A stretch of DNA of 64,000 nt from Deltaproteobacteria bacterium (GTDB taxonomy: Bacteria > Bdellovibrionota_B > Oligoflexia > Oligoflexales > Bog-1112), in assembly GCA_016186945.1 (NCBI GenBank), contig JACPKR010000041.1:10115-74114 (forward strand). Direction: 5' to 3'. The notes under the pieces were generated by a model, which had not been told where the DNA came from, ran no database searches, and saw only the letters and a program-made list of their open reading frames with translations. This document shows positions 17,322 to 26,627 of this stretch, piece after piece. A program made the position numbers and the translations under genes. Position 1 is the first letter of the stretch. Every line of letters begins with the position of its first letter.

Positions 17322-19034
17322 CTAGCTGCGAAACATTTCTCCAAGTTTTTTCCCTAAAATGGCGCTGGCTGCAAGAATGCAGCCGGCCAGGATCAGCATA
17401 GATATCATCCCCAAAGCGCTGGCTACAAATTCACCACTCCCCTGCTCGAGGTAAAGGGCATAGATCGCTTTTGTAATAGGGTAGAAACGATCTTTCATGG
17501 CGAGGATGAGAGAGTCAGAGACATCCAGAACCGCGTAGGAGAAACACAGAAGGCCCCCAGCAAGTAAATTGGCTGCAATAAGAGGAAGGGTAATTTTTCG
17601 TAAGGTGTGAAACTTAGAGGCGCCGAAGCATTCCGAGGCTTCCTCCAACGATGAGCTTATCTGCTGCAACCCCCCACTGGCAGAGCGAACCATGTAAGGT
17701 AAGCGCCTGATGCCGTAGGCGATAACCAGCAAGGGGACAGGGTTGTGTAGGGGGTCGAGAAAAGTGTCAGTGTAAGTAACCACATAACCAAACGCTAAAA
17801 CTATGCCTGGCAACGCTAGAGGGACCATGACAACGGCATCAAGCAGGCCACTCATGGGAATAAGTTTCCGAGTGACTACAAATGCAATCAAGATACCCAG
17901 CACGAGGTCAAGCAAGGTAGATAGGCTTGCGAAAAGAAGGCTGTTCTTGATGCCGATCTCCGAAACTTCCTGTTGGAACACCATGGCATAGTATTTCAAA
18001 GTGTACTGTTCAGGCAGGGCTGTCATAAACCACCCCTCGCCCAGACTTGTAATCAAGACTGTAAAATGAGGGATGAGGGCCACAAGAATAGTTCCTACAA
18101 GAAATGGGAAAATAAAAACTTGCGCAGCGCGGGAAGCCTGTTTAACCGAGCTGGTAACATGGCCACGGGCAAGCATCTGATATTTCTTGCCGCTGACGAA
18201 GAATCGAGACACGAGGAAAAAGGAAATCGTCATGACTATGACGAAAAAAACAAGGGCATAACCGACCGGATTTTCGTTTATGTCGGTCACAAGGTTGAAA
18301 ATATGCACCGGCATGGTGTTGTGAAAACCCACAAGAAGTGGAGTTCCCAAGTCGGTCAATGACCAAATAAAAACAATAATGGCCCCTGCAAAATAGCCAG
18401 GTCGTGCCAAAGGCCAAACGATATCCCAATACTGCCGTAGGCGGCTTACGCCAAGAGTCTGAGCCATCTCCTCCAGTGACGGGTCAATATTCGAAAGAGC
18501 AGACGTCAAGTTCAAATACAAGATGGGATAAAGGTGGAGAACCTCCAGGAAAATCACGGCCCAGATCATGTTCTCATCCGTAAGCCACGCGATAGGTGAC
18601 GAGATGATCCCCTTGTCCATGAGGAAAATATTCACGGCGCCGAAACGGGCAAAAAAACGCTGCATCCCAATGGCCCCAACGAAGGGAGGCATGACCATGG
18701 GAACCAGAAGAAGCCCGGTCAGTAGCCCCTTTCCCCGGAACTTAAACCTTGCGCTGATGATGGCGAGGGGAAGGCTCCAGAGTGTTGCAAAAAAGGTGGT
18801 GCCAAGACTGATAAGAATACTATTTCCGATGGCAGAAAGTTGGATATCGTTGGAAAACAAGAGGGAGAAATATTCCAGGGTAAACCCGGTCTTGGACGTG
18901 AATGCCTTCGCGACGATCGTAGCCACAGGCCAGATAAGGAAAAATATGAGCAGAAGGAGCGTGCCAATCACCGTAAGGTAACCAATCAAGCGAGAGAGAA
19001 CCTTACCTGATGACAGCTTACTTCTAAAAGGCAT
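17322..19034 (-). CDS. fbpB: ABC transporter permease, FbpB-like (two fused permease halves)
   Basis: Inner-membrane channel of an iron(III)-type ABC importer. The 570-residue protein carries two BPD_transp_1 permease units of about six membrane segments each, with EAA-loop-like segments LEEMAQTLGVSRLRQYWDIVWPL and LEEASECFGASKFHTLRKITLPL. This duplicated architecture is the normal one for FbpB/SfuB. It is the last gene of a three-gene operon and overlaps the ATPase gene by 11 bases. The substrate (ferric iron or phosphonate/polyamine) is inferred from the overall family match. Confidence 0.85.
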   Translation of the reverse strand: MPFRSKLSSGKVLSRLIGYLTVIGTLLLLIFFLIWPVATIVAKAFTSKTGFTLEYFSLLFSNDIQLSAIGNSILISLGTTFFATLWSLPLAIISARFKFRGKGLLTGLLLVPMVMPPFVGAIGMQRFFARFGAVNIFLMDKGIISSPIAWLTDENMIWAVIFLEVLHLYPILYLNLTSALSNIDPSLEEMAQTLGVSRLRQYWDIVWPLARPGYFAGAIIVFIWSLTDLGTPLLVGFHNTMPVHIFNLVTDINENPVGYALVFFVIVMTISFFLVSRFFVSGKKYQMLARGHVTSSVKQASRAAQVFIFPFLVGTILVALIPHFTVLITSLGEGWFMTALPEQYTLKYYAMVFQQEVSEIGIKNSLLFASLSTLLDLVLGILIAFVVTRKLIPMSGLLDAVVMVPLALPGIVLAFGYVVTYTDTFLDPLHNPVPLLVIAYGIRRLPYMVRSASGGLQQISSSLEEASECFGASKFHTLRKITLPLIAANLLAGGLLCFSYAVLDVSDSLILAMKDRFYPITKAIYALYLEQGSGEFVASALGMISMLILAGCILAASAILGKKLGEMFRS

Positions 19035-20118
19035 CGTAAATTCCGTGTTCGAAAGGAAGGACTTTCACATCCGCCGGATCTATGACTATGGTGATCGTCT
19101 CACCAAGCTGCCATTCATGCTTGGAATTGTAGAGATTCGCTTTTAACTTTTGATGGCTGTCGTAGGAAAAAATGAGCTGTTCAATTTCTCCCAGGTAGGT
19201 GTCATAGGAGAGGGGAAGCTTGAAAACGTTGTCGCCCGATGCTATCTCTTCTTTCTCCATGACTTGAATGCTGGCAGGGCGGACGGAAACTTGGATCGTT
19301 TCTCCAACTTTATAAGAGGAACTTGTTTTCGCAGCCAGAAGGTCCCCTAGCGCCGTTTCTATCACATACATCTCACCCTCTTCCCTTTTTAGGGACCCGC
19401 TGATCACGTTGGTTTCCCCAATAAATCCTGCAAGGAAAGTCGAGTGGGGGTCGCAATAAAGTTCGCGAGGTGTGCCGGTCTGGATGGAAACTCCGTTACG
19501 CATAACCGTCACGTGCGTGCCCATCGAAAGGGCCTCCTTCTGATCGTGCGTGACATAGAACGTCGTAATGCCGGTCTCTCGGTGGATGCGGGAAATGTTG
19601 TCGCGCATCTCCATCCGCAGTTTCGCGTCAAGATTGGAAAGCGGCTCATCAAGCAGAAGTACGTTGGGCCGTATCGCCAAAGCTCGGGCCAAGGCGACCC
19701 TCTGCTGTTGCCCACCGGAAAGTTGGCCAGGAAGCCTGTGTTCGTAGGAACTAAGGTGCGTGATCGACAAAGCTTCGTTCGTCCGCTCCCGCAAATCCTT
19801 CGTGGAAAGCTTGCGAAGTTTCAGACCATATTCAATATTTTGCCTCGCTGTCATGTGGGGCCAGAGGGCATAGTTTTGGAAAACCATGCCGATCCCGCGT
19901 TCTGAAGAAGGCAGCGACGTTACATCTTTTCCGTTAAAAAGGATGCGCCCGTCGCTAACTTTTTCCAAACCAGCGAGAAGACGCAAGGTTGTGGTTTTCC
20001 CACAGCCGGACGGCCCAAGGAGAAAATGGAATGAACCCGAAGCGATCGTAAGGTTCAGGTTATTTACAGCAGTGACGTTGCCGTAGCGTTTGTAGATGTT
20101 TTGAAACTCAACTTTCAT
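19024..20118 (-). CDS. fbpC: ABC transporter ATP-binding protein, FbpC-like
   Basis: Cytoplasmic ATPase of the importer. The motifs are in order: Walker A LLGPSGCGKTTTLR, Q-loop with GMVFQNYALWPHM, signature LSGGQQQRVALARALA and Walker B VLLLDEPLSNLDAKLRMEMR, followed by the switch His (TFYVTHDQKEAL). Residues about 240-350 form a TOBE/MOP-type C-terminal domain. At 364 residues it fits the FbpC/PotA class. It starts four bases before the stop of the substrate-binding protein gene (ATGA overlap). Confidence 0.9.
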   Translation of the reverse strand: MKVEFQNIYKRYGNVTAVNNLNLTIASGSFHFLLGPSGCGKTTTLRLLAGLEKVSDGRILFNGKDVTSLPSSERGIGMVFQNYALWPHMTARQNIEYGLKLRKLSTKDLRERTNEALSITHLSSYEHRLPGQLSGGQQQRVALARALAIRPNVLLLDEPLSNLDAKLRMEMRDNISRIHRETGITTFYVTHDQKEALSMGTHVTVMRNGVSIQTGTPRELYCDPHSTFLAGFIGETNVISGSLKREEGEMYVIETALGDLLAAKTSSSYKVGETIQVSVRPASIQVMEKEEIASGDNVFKLPLSYDTYLGEIEQLIFSYDSHQKLKANLYNSKHEWQLGETITIVIDPADVKVLPFEHGIYDAF

Positions 20119-21449
20119 TGCGGAGCCACGGCTCCTTTCATGTCAGCGTCTTTTACTATTTTCTGATAAGACAGATGTGCCTGCTCTAACCAATGATTGA
20201 TCATCTGGTTACGAAACCGTTGGTCCCCCCATTTTTTTACGGCTGAAGTCACCTCTTCTTTTTTCACAGGAAACAGACCTTTTTCTAGCTCTGCAAAACG
20301 CTTTGTCTTGATAAGTACTTCGGTGGCCTGTCTTAGTTCCTTGTGAGAGTCGATCAGAACGGCTCCTATTAAATCACTGAGCACAAATTGGATATCCGTT
20401 GCCTGGTCTCTATTTAACACAAATTTGGGGGGGGCCAGAGTGTACGGATTGAGTTGAGTAATGCGCCGATTTTCCGTGTCCGCGTAAGTTTTCTTGTTCA
20501 CCGCTAAGCGGCCCAGCGATGAGAAACGTGGGCCATCTTTGGCTCCCATGGGAAGGATAAAAAGCTTCTGCACTTCTGCATCGAGGAGGAACTCGATAAA
20601 ACGGCCGGCAGGAATGGGGTGCGGGGCTCCCTTGAGCATGGAAATGGGATCCGCATTAACGATGGAAACATCAATCGGCAAGTGAAAACCGAGATTCTGG
20701 ACACCAAGATCTCCAATTTTTGCCAAGGCAAAATAATCAATGCTCGGAGCAGCCGCAGCTTCTCCCGCAACGACCGCTTTTACCGGAGCGGAACTGGAGT
20801 GGCTGAACTTGTTCGTATTGGCCGCAATCCTGGTCAGCAAAGCCCAACCTTTGTCCCAGCCGGACGACTGCATCATCACAGTGTATATGGTGAGATAACT
20901 CGACGAGCGTCTGGGGTCAGCATTGCTTAAATGGCCAAAATAACGAGGGTCAGCAAGGTCGTTCCAGTTTTTAGGCTCCTCAAGCTGCAATAAACGCAGG
21001 AGCTTCTTGTTAAAGAACAGTCCGAAGGAAGAAAAATTGACGGCGTGCCAAGTCTCTTCCTTGTCGTAAAGGAGAAGGGGACCAAGTTTAGCGGGAACTT
21101 CTTTTTTAAGGTGGGAGGGAAGGAGGTGCGATTTCAATAGCTTCAGCTTTTTTAACTCTAGGTGCGGTTGCTCGCCTCCCCCCCAGAACAAGTCGATGCC
21201 TGATGTGGCAGATTGGGAAGCAAAGCGAGCCAAAATATAGCGCAGATCGTCTGAAGCACCGCCTTGGTCCAACCACTCGACCTCTACTTTTTTGCCGTAT
21301 TTTTTTTGGTAGTGTTCCTTGAAAAGGGGGATAATCTCTTGCTGAACTGAGTGGCGATGAGGAGAAATAATAACAATTTGATCGTCCGACGAGGCAATCG
21401 TCGGTGCCTGCATCGCTATCACAACGCACAAGAAGTTTAAAAAACGCAT
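20115..21449 (-). CDS. fbpA: Periplasmic substrate-binding protein of the iron-type ABC importer
   Basis: A 444-residue exported protein with a Sec signal (MRFLNFLCVVIAMQAPTIASS). The mature part starts IVIISPHRHSV and has the segments GGEQPHLELKK, NFSSFGLFFNKKLLR and NWNDLADPRYFGHL, typical of extracellular solute-binding proteins of the ferric/2-aminoethylphosphonate class. The protein is longer than FbpA (about 330), so the ligand may differ. It is the first gene of the operon; the gap upstream to 21690 is filled by family B sequence. Confidence 0.8.
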   Translation of the reverse strand: MRFLNFLCVVIAMQAPTIASSDDQIVIISPHRHSVQQEIIPLFKEHYQKKYGKKVEVEWLDQGGASDDLRYILARFASQSATSGIDLFWGGGEQPHLELKKLKLLKSHLLPSHLKKEVPAKLGPLLLYDKEETWHAVNFSSFGLFFNKKLLRLLQLEEPKNWNDLADPRYFGHLSNADPRRSSSYLTIYTVMMQSSGWDKGWALLTRIAANTNKFSHSSSAPVKAVVAGEAAAAPSIDYFALAKIGDLGVQNLGFHLPIDVSIVNADPISMLKGAPHPIPAGRFIEFLLDAEVQKLFILPMGAKDGPRFSSLGRLAVNKKTYADTENRRITQLNPYTLAPPKFVLNRDQATDIQFVLSDLIGAVLIDSHKELRQATEVLIKTKRFAELEKGLFPVKKEEVTSAVKKWGDQRFRNQMINHWLEQAHLSYQKIVKDADMKGAVAPQ

Positions 21450-21501
21450 TGTTTTTGAACCCTTAGGAGATCAGTCTTTTTGCATTGTACGTTAACAATC
21501 G

Positions 21502-21682
21502 GCTTGTGGCAAGGAGGTGGTTTGGATTGTGGTAATGCGTAAGCCACTTGGGGCAAATAGGGAGAGGGGGGTTTGGGGGGGCGAGGGAACCGTCGCTCCC
21601 CCAAGGGATTTCTTGGAGGAACCAGCTGCGCAGTTTCCTCCAAACCACCTCCTTGCCACAAGGCCTGCGCAGTTTCCTCCAA
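21502..21682 (+). repeat. Nested family B repeats
   Basis: A partial copy (GCTTGTGGCAAGGAGG..., 21502-21527) is followed by a nearly complete reversed copy (21532-21661). The latter begins GTAATGCGTAAGCCACTTGGGG and runs through the C-rich arm and the core hairpin. A stray AGTTTCCTCC segment ends at 21682. The isocitrate dehydrogenase stop codon lies eight bases further on. The arrangement suggests that one copy inserted into another. Confidence 0.75.
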
Positions 21683-21689
21683 GAGATGT

Positions 21690-22934
21690 CTAATATTGGT
21701 CCGGGGGGGCAAGTTTGGACCAGATGTCCTTGAAATTTTTCTCAACAGCTTCAAGGAAGCCGTCAGTCGACAGGTATGTGTGTTCACCTGGATTATTGGT
21801 GTCGTGGATCACGGAAGCAAGGTCTTTTGTAACCTGGCCTGCGTCTATAGTACGGATACAGGCTGCTTCGAGCGCTCCTGCCCACTTGATGAGAGCTTTA
21901 TTGTCATCCAGTTGCCCGCGATGCGCCATACCGTGGGCCCAGGCGAAGATGCTTGCGACTGGGTTGGTTGAAGTGGGAATACCTTTCTGGTGAAGGCGGT
22001 AGTGGCGTGTCACAGTCCCATGAGCGGCTTCTGTTTCGATTGTCTTGCCGTCCGGACACATAAGAACGGAAGTCATCAGCCCCAGACTTCCAAACCCCTG
22101 TGCGATGATATCGGACTGAACGTCTCCATCGTAATTCTTACAAGCCCACACAAAACCACCTGGCGATTTCAAAGCTTGTGCGACCATGTCGTCGATGAGG
22201 CGGTGCTCATAGGTTATGCTTTTTTCCTTAAACTTCAGAGCAAATTCCTTCTCATAAATTTGGGCAAAGATATCTCGAAAGCGCCCATCATATACTTTCA
22301 ATATGGTGTTTTTGGTGGAAAGATAGAGAGGAAGTCCCGTGCGTACAGCCATGGCCATACATGCACGTGCAAAACCTGTAATTGACTCGTCAGTATTGTA
22401 CATCCCCATGGCGATTCCAGGAGACTTGAAATCGACAATCTCCCATTCTTTTTTCCCCTTCTCTCCTTCGAAGACAAGTTTCAGTTTGCCTGGTCCTTCA
22501 ATCCGCTGGTCAACGGCTGTGTACTGATCGGCGTGAGCGTGGCGTCCGACGATGATGGGTTTCTTCCAAGTCCTGACGAGCCGGGGGACTCCTTTGCAAA
22601 TGATCGGAGCGCGGAACACCGTCCCACCGAGTATGTTGCGGATCGTCCCGTTCGGACTTTTCCACATTTTTTTCAGCTTGAACTCCTTCACGCGGTCTTC
22701 GTCCGGAGTGATGGTCGCGCATTTGATACCAACGCCATACGTTTTGATAGCATTCGCAGCTTCGACCGTAACGCGATCTTCCGTGGCATCGCGATTCTGA
22801 ATGCTCAAATCGAAGGTTTTTAGCTGGATATCAAGGTAAGGCATGACAAATCTTGCCTTAATTTTCTCCCAGATGACTTGCGCCATCTCATCCCCTGTAA
22901 TGTCTACGACTGGACTTGAAACTTTGACTTTCAT
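21690..22934 (-). CDS. icd: NADP-dependent isocitrate dehydrogenase, eukaryote-type
   Basis: Oxidatively decarboxylates isocitrate to 2-oxoglutarate in the TCA cycle. The 414-residue sequence aligns with the homodimeric, mitochondrial-like class: [55 protein letters not shown], and the later [20 protein letters not shown] and [12 protein letters not shown]. Ser in SPNGT and Arg in GRHAHADQY are the expected isocitrate contacts. It stands alone. Its last few codons, APPDQY, lie at the edge of a family B repeat. Confidence 0.93.
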   Translation of the reverse strand: MKVKVSSPVVDITGDEMAQVIWEKIKARFVMPYLDIQLKTFDLSIQNRDATEDRVTVEAANAIKTYGVGIKCATITPDEDRVKEFKLKKMWKSPNGTIRNILGGTVFRAPIICKGVPRLVRTWKKPIIVGRHAHADQYTAVDQRIEGPGKLKLVFEGEKGKKEWEIVDFKSPGIAMGMYNTDESITGFARACMAMAVRTGLPLYLSTKNTILKVYDGRFRDIFAQIYEKEFALKFKEKSITYEHRLIDDMVAQALKSPGGFVWACKNYDGDVQSDIIAQGFGSLGLMTSVLMCPDGKTIETEAAHGTVTRHYRLHQKGIPTSTNPVASIFAWAHGMAHRGQLDDNKALIKWAGALEAACIRTIDAGQVTKDLASVIHDTNNPGEHTYLSTDGFLEAVEKNFKDIWSKLAPPDQY

Positions 22935-22976
22935 TTATCATCCTTCCGTCTCAAAGTGATTCGCGAAGCCTCCAAC

Positions 22977-23918
22977 TTACACGGATGTGAGGAAGAAATG
23001 AATTGATTTTGCAGCTTTACGGTAGTCACGGACTTTGTAGTTTACGTCGATAAGGGCGATGACTTCTGTCGCCCGCTCAGGGTCCGAGTTGCAAACAAGG
23101 GCGTGACTATTGTAGAGAATTGAGTAAAGGCCAAGGCCAGCTCCCTCCTTTTTACTGTCAATAAGATCCTTGGGTCTTGTATTAGGTAGAGCTTTTTTCA
23201 AGTATTTGAAGATAGTTTCTTTTCTCAGGCTTCCGAAAGGGTCTCTAACTCCAATAGCCAACACTGAGCCGTCGAACCCGTAGCTGAGTTGTGACCGCTG
23301 GTTTTGAGGCAGCTCGACTTTGGGGTCGACACTCCCATTCGAGAGCGGGGGTGCATCATAGAGAGCGTTCATCACAAGCTCTTCCGTAATACTGGCTGCT
23401 CGGTTTGGGAGCTGAGTCCCAACTTTCTTGGATTGTACAAAAGCAATCACCCCCTGAGTTAGTTCTGTGCGTACAGTATCTGCAATTGGTTTTATGAAGA
23501 TTTCGGTGGAAGGCAAAAGGTACTTTTCAATGCCGAAGAGGTCTTGTCGAATCATTTTCTGCAAGGATATACGCAGCTCGTTGTAAGTCCAGGGAGAAGG
23601 TGCGCGATTCGCTATGATGTGATCTACATATTTCTCCTCGTGCGACCCCAATGATTCAGAATAACGAGCCATAGGCAGATCTGTAAGTAAACACGACTTT
23701 CCGTTGGGATGGTATCTAAAAAACTCAGCAAACAATTGCAAATCTGGAGCATTAGACAGTAGGATCATCAAATCGTTTCTGTTCTTTATGACTTTGAGAG
23801 CAGACATTGTGTTGGACACAGACAGCACTTCCAGACCCGATGCACATATTTTCAAAAAAGAAAGGGGGGGTATTTTTTTATAACCTGCTAAATCTACGAA
23901 TAGAATCGAGGGCTTCAT
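22977..23918 (-). CDS. Receiver-like plus GHKL ATPase-like protein, orphan
   Basis: A 313-residue protein. The N-terminal 110 residues have alternating hydrophobic strands like a receiver domain (SILFVDLAGYKK, LMILLSNAP, SCLLTDLPM), without a clear phospho-acceptor. The C-terminal half looks like an anti-sigma/GHKL ATPase: SITEELVMNALYDAP as N-box, AIGVRDPFGSL near the G1 position, and GAGLGLYSIL as G2-box. No H-box is visible, so it may bind ATP and signal without being a histidine kinase. It lies between icd and the Agl-Glt-like cluster, with a family A repeat upstream. Family not firmly identified. Confidence 0.55.
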   Translation of the reverse strand: MKPSILFVDLAGYKKIPPLSFLKICASGLEVLSVSNTMSALKVIKNRNDLMILLSNAPDLQLFAEFFRYHPNGKSCLLTDLPMARYSESLGSHEEKYVDHIIANRAPSPWTYNELRISLQKMIRQDLFGIEKYLLPSTEIFIKPIADTVRTELTQGVIAFVQSKKVGTQLPNRAASITEELVMNALYDAPPLSNGSVDPKVELPQNQRSQLSYGFDGSVLAIGVRDPFGSLRKETIFKYLKKALPNTRPKDLIDSKKEGAGLGLYSILYNSHALVCNSDPERATEVIALIDVNYKVRDYRKAAKSIHFFLTSV

Positions 23919-24255
23919 CTTTTTCGGCCTCTCACGTGAGTTGACAGTGGAAAACGAACGTTTCTAAAATATTATTATAGTATTTGGGAAAACGAATTTG
24001 TGGAGAGGACGTTTTTTGAAAAATGGATCCCGCGGTCAAGCCGCGGGATGACAAAGTTCCCCTCCACACCTCCCCCCAAAAAACTTCAAATACTGAAGTT
24101 TTTGAAAAGGGGCTTGGGGAAATAACTTTTTTCAAAAAGTTTGTCCCCAAATTGATTATCTTGAACACTATAATAACCATTGTATAGAAGTTTCGGGGTG
24201 ATTGAAATTACCCTCTGTCGGGACCATCTCTTAAAGTATTCAAGGAGGAAACGGA
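23919..24255. other. 337-bp divergent intergenic region
   Basis: Most of it is a family A repeat (23976-24172). The remaining 80 bases are the leader of the cluster starting at 24256, with a clear AAGGAGG before its ATG. No gene seen. Confidence 0.6.
23976..24172 (+). repeat. Family A repeat with nested family D palindrome (197 bp)
   Basis: TATAGTATTTGGG at the left and GAACACTATA at the right. The 30-bp GC-rich palindrome lies at 24024-24053, at the same point of the first hairpin as in the copy at 14128. It sits between divergent genes. Confidence 0.9.
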
Positions 24256-24915
24256 ATGTTTGACACGATTGCTCGCTTGTTTTATCAGGGTGGCCCGTTT
24301 GTGATGAGTGGAATTCTCTTCGTTCTGGTCATTTCCGTTGTTTTGATCGGGGAACGGGCTGTGCGCTACTGGTTTCAATATGACCTGGCGAATAGTTCCG
24401 GATTTATGGCTGCCGTCCAGAAAATGATTATGAACAATTCCATCGAGAATGCCATAAGGCTTTGCAAGAATGCTCGCCCGAAGCTTGTCCCCGTAGTCCT
24501 TACGGAAGGACTCATGCGTGCGAACGACTCCGAGGAAGAGATTGAAAACGCGATGGAACACGCCACCCTTTCCGTTTTGCCGAAAGTGACAAGAGGGGTT
24601 CCCTTTCTGGGAACCACAGCTAACGTTGCAACCCTCCTGGGCCTTTTGGGGACAATCTTCGGCCTGATCAAAGCGTTCGGCGCAGCAGCGACCGCAACAG
24701 GCGTGCAAAAGCAGACCATACTTGCGGAAGGGATTGCAGAAGCCCTTACCGCAACGTCCTTTGGCTTATCGACAGCACTGCTCTGTCTTTTGGCCCACGG
24801 GTTTCTTATGATGAAGCAGGGGACCATCATCAACGACATCAACCAGAATGCTTCCCGTCTTATTGACTTGCTGATCACCCGCAAGATCAAAATGAAGGGA
24901 TCTCCTGTAAAATAG
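24256..24915 (+). CDS. aglR: MotA/TolQ/ExbB-type proton channel protein (AglR-like)
   Basis: A 219-residue inner-membrane protein with an N-terminal membrane segment (about 15-37) and two more (about 115-140 and 155-185), plus the family core RGVPFLGTTANVATLLGLLGTI and EALTATSFGLSTALLCL. It would form the proton-conducting stator core with the two ExbD-like proteins encoded next. Order and downstream TPR/TonB-like genes match the AglR-AglQ-AglS motor of Myxococcus gliding rather than a simple Tol or Ton set. The gene symbol is by synteny only. Confidence 0.85.
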   Translation: MFDTIARLFYQGGPFVMSGILFVLVISVVLIGERAVRYWFQYDLANSSGFMAAVQKMIMNNSIENAIRLCKNARPKLVPVVLTEGLMRANDSEEEIENAMEHATLSVLPKVTRGVPFLGTTANVATLLGLLGTIFGLIKAFGAAATATGVQKQTILAEGIAEALTATSFGLSTALLCLLAHGFLMMKQGTIINDINQNASRLIDLLITRKIKMKGSPVK

Positions 24916-24922
24916 GTACACC

Positions 24923-25441
24923 ATGAGTCGACTTGGAAAAAAAAAAGTATTTGAAGCAGGCCAGTCGGTCGAACTCAACATCATGCCTTTTATTGATGTT
25001 TTCTCGCTGCTGTGTACCTTTCTCCTTTTTTCAGCAGTCTTTCTTTCGGTGGGTATTCACTTCGTTCAGATTCCCTTCATAAGCAATGCCGCCCCTTCAA
25101 AGGAAGAAGTTGAGCGTCAACTGAATGTAAGTGTGGACGTGGGCAAGGACAATATTGAGCTGGTGACGTCATGGTCCGAGCAGCCTCTCGAAAAAAAAGT
25201 TTTACAATTCCCTCATGCGGAGGCAGGCATCGCACAACTCCATAAGTCACTCATAGACCTAAAACAGGCGCACCCGAAAGTGGATAAGGTTGACCTGTTT
25301 TTAGATGACGAGATCACTTATGACCAAATCATCGGCTTGTTAGATCAGATCAAATTGCGCTTCCCGGAAGACCCTCGCACGTCAGATCTTGAAGGAGATG
25401 TCCTGTTTCCCAAAGTTGTTTTTGGTAGCGTTATGCTCTAG
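24923..25441 (+). CDS. ExbD/TolR-family protein (AglQ/AglS-like), first copy
   Basis: A 172-residue protein with a short cytoplasmic tail, one membrane segment (about residues 24-46, preceded by LNIMPFIDVFSLLCTFLLF, which carries the conserved Asp) and a periplasmic domain ending VVFGSVML. The Asp in the membrane segment is the usual proton-binding residue. Seven bases separate it from the channel gene. As in agl operons, a second ExbD paralogue follows. Confidence 0.85.
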   Translation: MSRLGKKKVFEAGQSVELNIMPFIDVFSLLCTFLLFSAVFLSVGIHFVQIPFISNAAPSKEEVERQLNVSVDVGKDNIELVTSWSEQPLEKKVLQFPHAEAGIAQLHKSLIDLKQAHPKVDKVDLFLDDEITYDQIIGLLDQIKLRFPEDPRTSDLEGDVLFPKVVFGSVML

Positions 25442-25457
25442 CCAAAAAGGAGGAATT

Positions 25458-25937
25458 ATGGCCTCTGTAAGCAGTGAACAAGGGGAGTCGATTCCCCTAA
25501 ACCTTATGCCTATGCTCGACATTTTCAGCATTCTGATTCTCTTCCTTCTGATGAGCTTTTCCACAGACCCGATCAGCCATGACCTGCATGCGGGGGTTGA
25601 GTTGCCAGAAACGGCGGTTCTTGACTCTTTGGACGAGACACCGACCCTTATCTTGTCGGAATCGGAAATCCTCGCTAACGATAAAAAAATCGTCACCCTG
25701 ATCAATCGAGATGTCGAAGCTAGGTACAAAAGTCAGGGAGCCATCTTCCCCCTATTCAAGGAGCTTGAAAAAATGGCCGAGGCAAACCGTCGTTTTTCCA
25801 AAGTAAAAACTACAACGGGGTCTCTTACCATGGAAGTCGACAAAGAGCACCGGTTTCGCTTGTTAAGAATGGTCATGCTGTCTGCACAGCAAGCGGATTT
25901 TGTGAAATTTAAACTCATGGCTTCGAAGAATATTTGA
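25458..25937 (+). CDS. ExbD/TolR-family protein (AglQ/AglS-like), second copy
   Basis: A 159-residue paralogue with the same design: IPLNLMPMLDIFSILILFLL (conserved Asp at the membrane entry) and a periplasmic domain with TMEVDKEHRFRLLRMVMLSAQ. ATG at 25458 follows AAAGGAGG; the frame is open further up but starts inside the previous gene. Having two different ExbD proteins per channel is typical of Agl-type motors. Confidence 0.85.
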   Translation: MASVSSEQGESIPLNLMPMLDIFSILILFLLMSFSTDPISHDLHAGVELPETAVLDSLDETPTLILSESEILANDKKIVTLINRDVEARYKSQGAIFPLFKELEKMAEANRRFSKVKTTTGSLTMEVDKEHRFRLLRMVMLSAQQADFVKFKLMASKNI

Positions 25938-25940
25938 CCC

Positions 25941-26627
25941 ATGCTTAAAAAGATCCTCATTCTTTTGTGCCTAACTCCCACTGTTCTTCACGGTGCGGAT
26001 GAGCTTTTTGAGGAATTCGAAATACGAGTCATCCGTCCTCGCTACTTCACAAAAAGACACCGTTTCGAGATCGGCGCACAGTTTGCAGCCATCACCAACC
26101 AGACATTCGTCTATACGTACCTGCTCGCTGCAAACGTCGGCTACCATTTCAGCGAACAATGGGGAGCTGAACTTGTCGGTGCTTACGGCTTATCCTTGGA
26201 AAAGACCGAGAAGCAAATCCTCGACAAAGACTTCGACATCAACACGCAGGTCGCGACGACGGAACGTTATTACGGTGGCAACGTTCGGTGGACTCCTATG
26301 TACGGCAAATATCAGCTTCGGAATGGACGTCTGATCTACTTCGACACATTCCTGTCAGCGGGAGGGGGGCTGCTGGGGATCAGACAACGTTACGACCATT
26401 GCGGGGAAGGAAGTACAAGGAGTCCTGGCGTTTTTGATTATCCCTTTTTTGAACTTGGCCTCGGTCAACGTTTCTTCGTGAGTCAATCGGACAGTCTGCG
26501 CTGGGACCTGAAAGGACAGGTCTATACTGTCAACTCCTCAGATTCCGCATGTGTGGAAGGGACAGAGGGCGAGAACTTCTTCGCCCCGAACATCACGCTG
26601 CAACTTGGGTACGGGAGGTTTCTCTAG
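25941..26627 (+). CDS. Outer-membrane beta-barrel protein (GltA/GltB/GltH-like)
   Basis: A 228-residue exported protein with a Sec signal (about 17 residues, ending VLHGAD). The mature protein is rich in alternating strands with aromatic residues: YTYLLAANVGYHFSEQWGAEL, GGNVRWTPMYGKYQLRN, FFVSQSDSLRWDLKGQVY and the terminal NITLQLGYGRFL, which has the aromatic end typical of barrel insertion. It resembles the myxobacterial/bdellovibrio outer-membrane beta-barrel family, members of which are part of Glt machinery. Its stop abuts the next gene. Confidence 0.75.
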   Translation: MLKKILILLCLTPTVLHGADELFEEFEIRVIRPRYFTKRHRFEIGAQFAAITNQTFVYTYLLAANVGYHFSEQWGAELVGAYGLSLEKTEKQILDKDFDINTQVATTERYYGGNVRWTPMYGKYQLRNGRLIYFDTFLSAGGGLLGIRQRYDHCGEGSTRSPGVFDYPFFELGLGQRFFVSQSDSLRWDLKGQVYTVNSSDSACVEGTEGENFFAPNITLQLGYGRFL

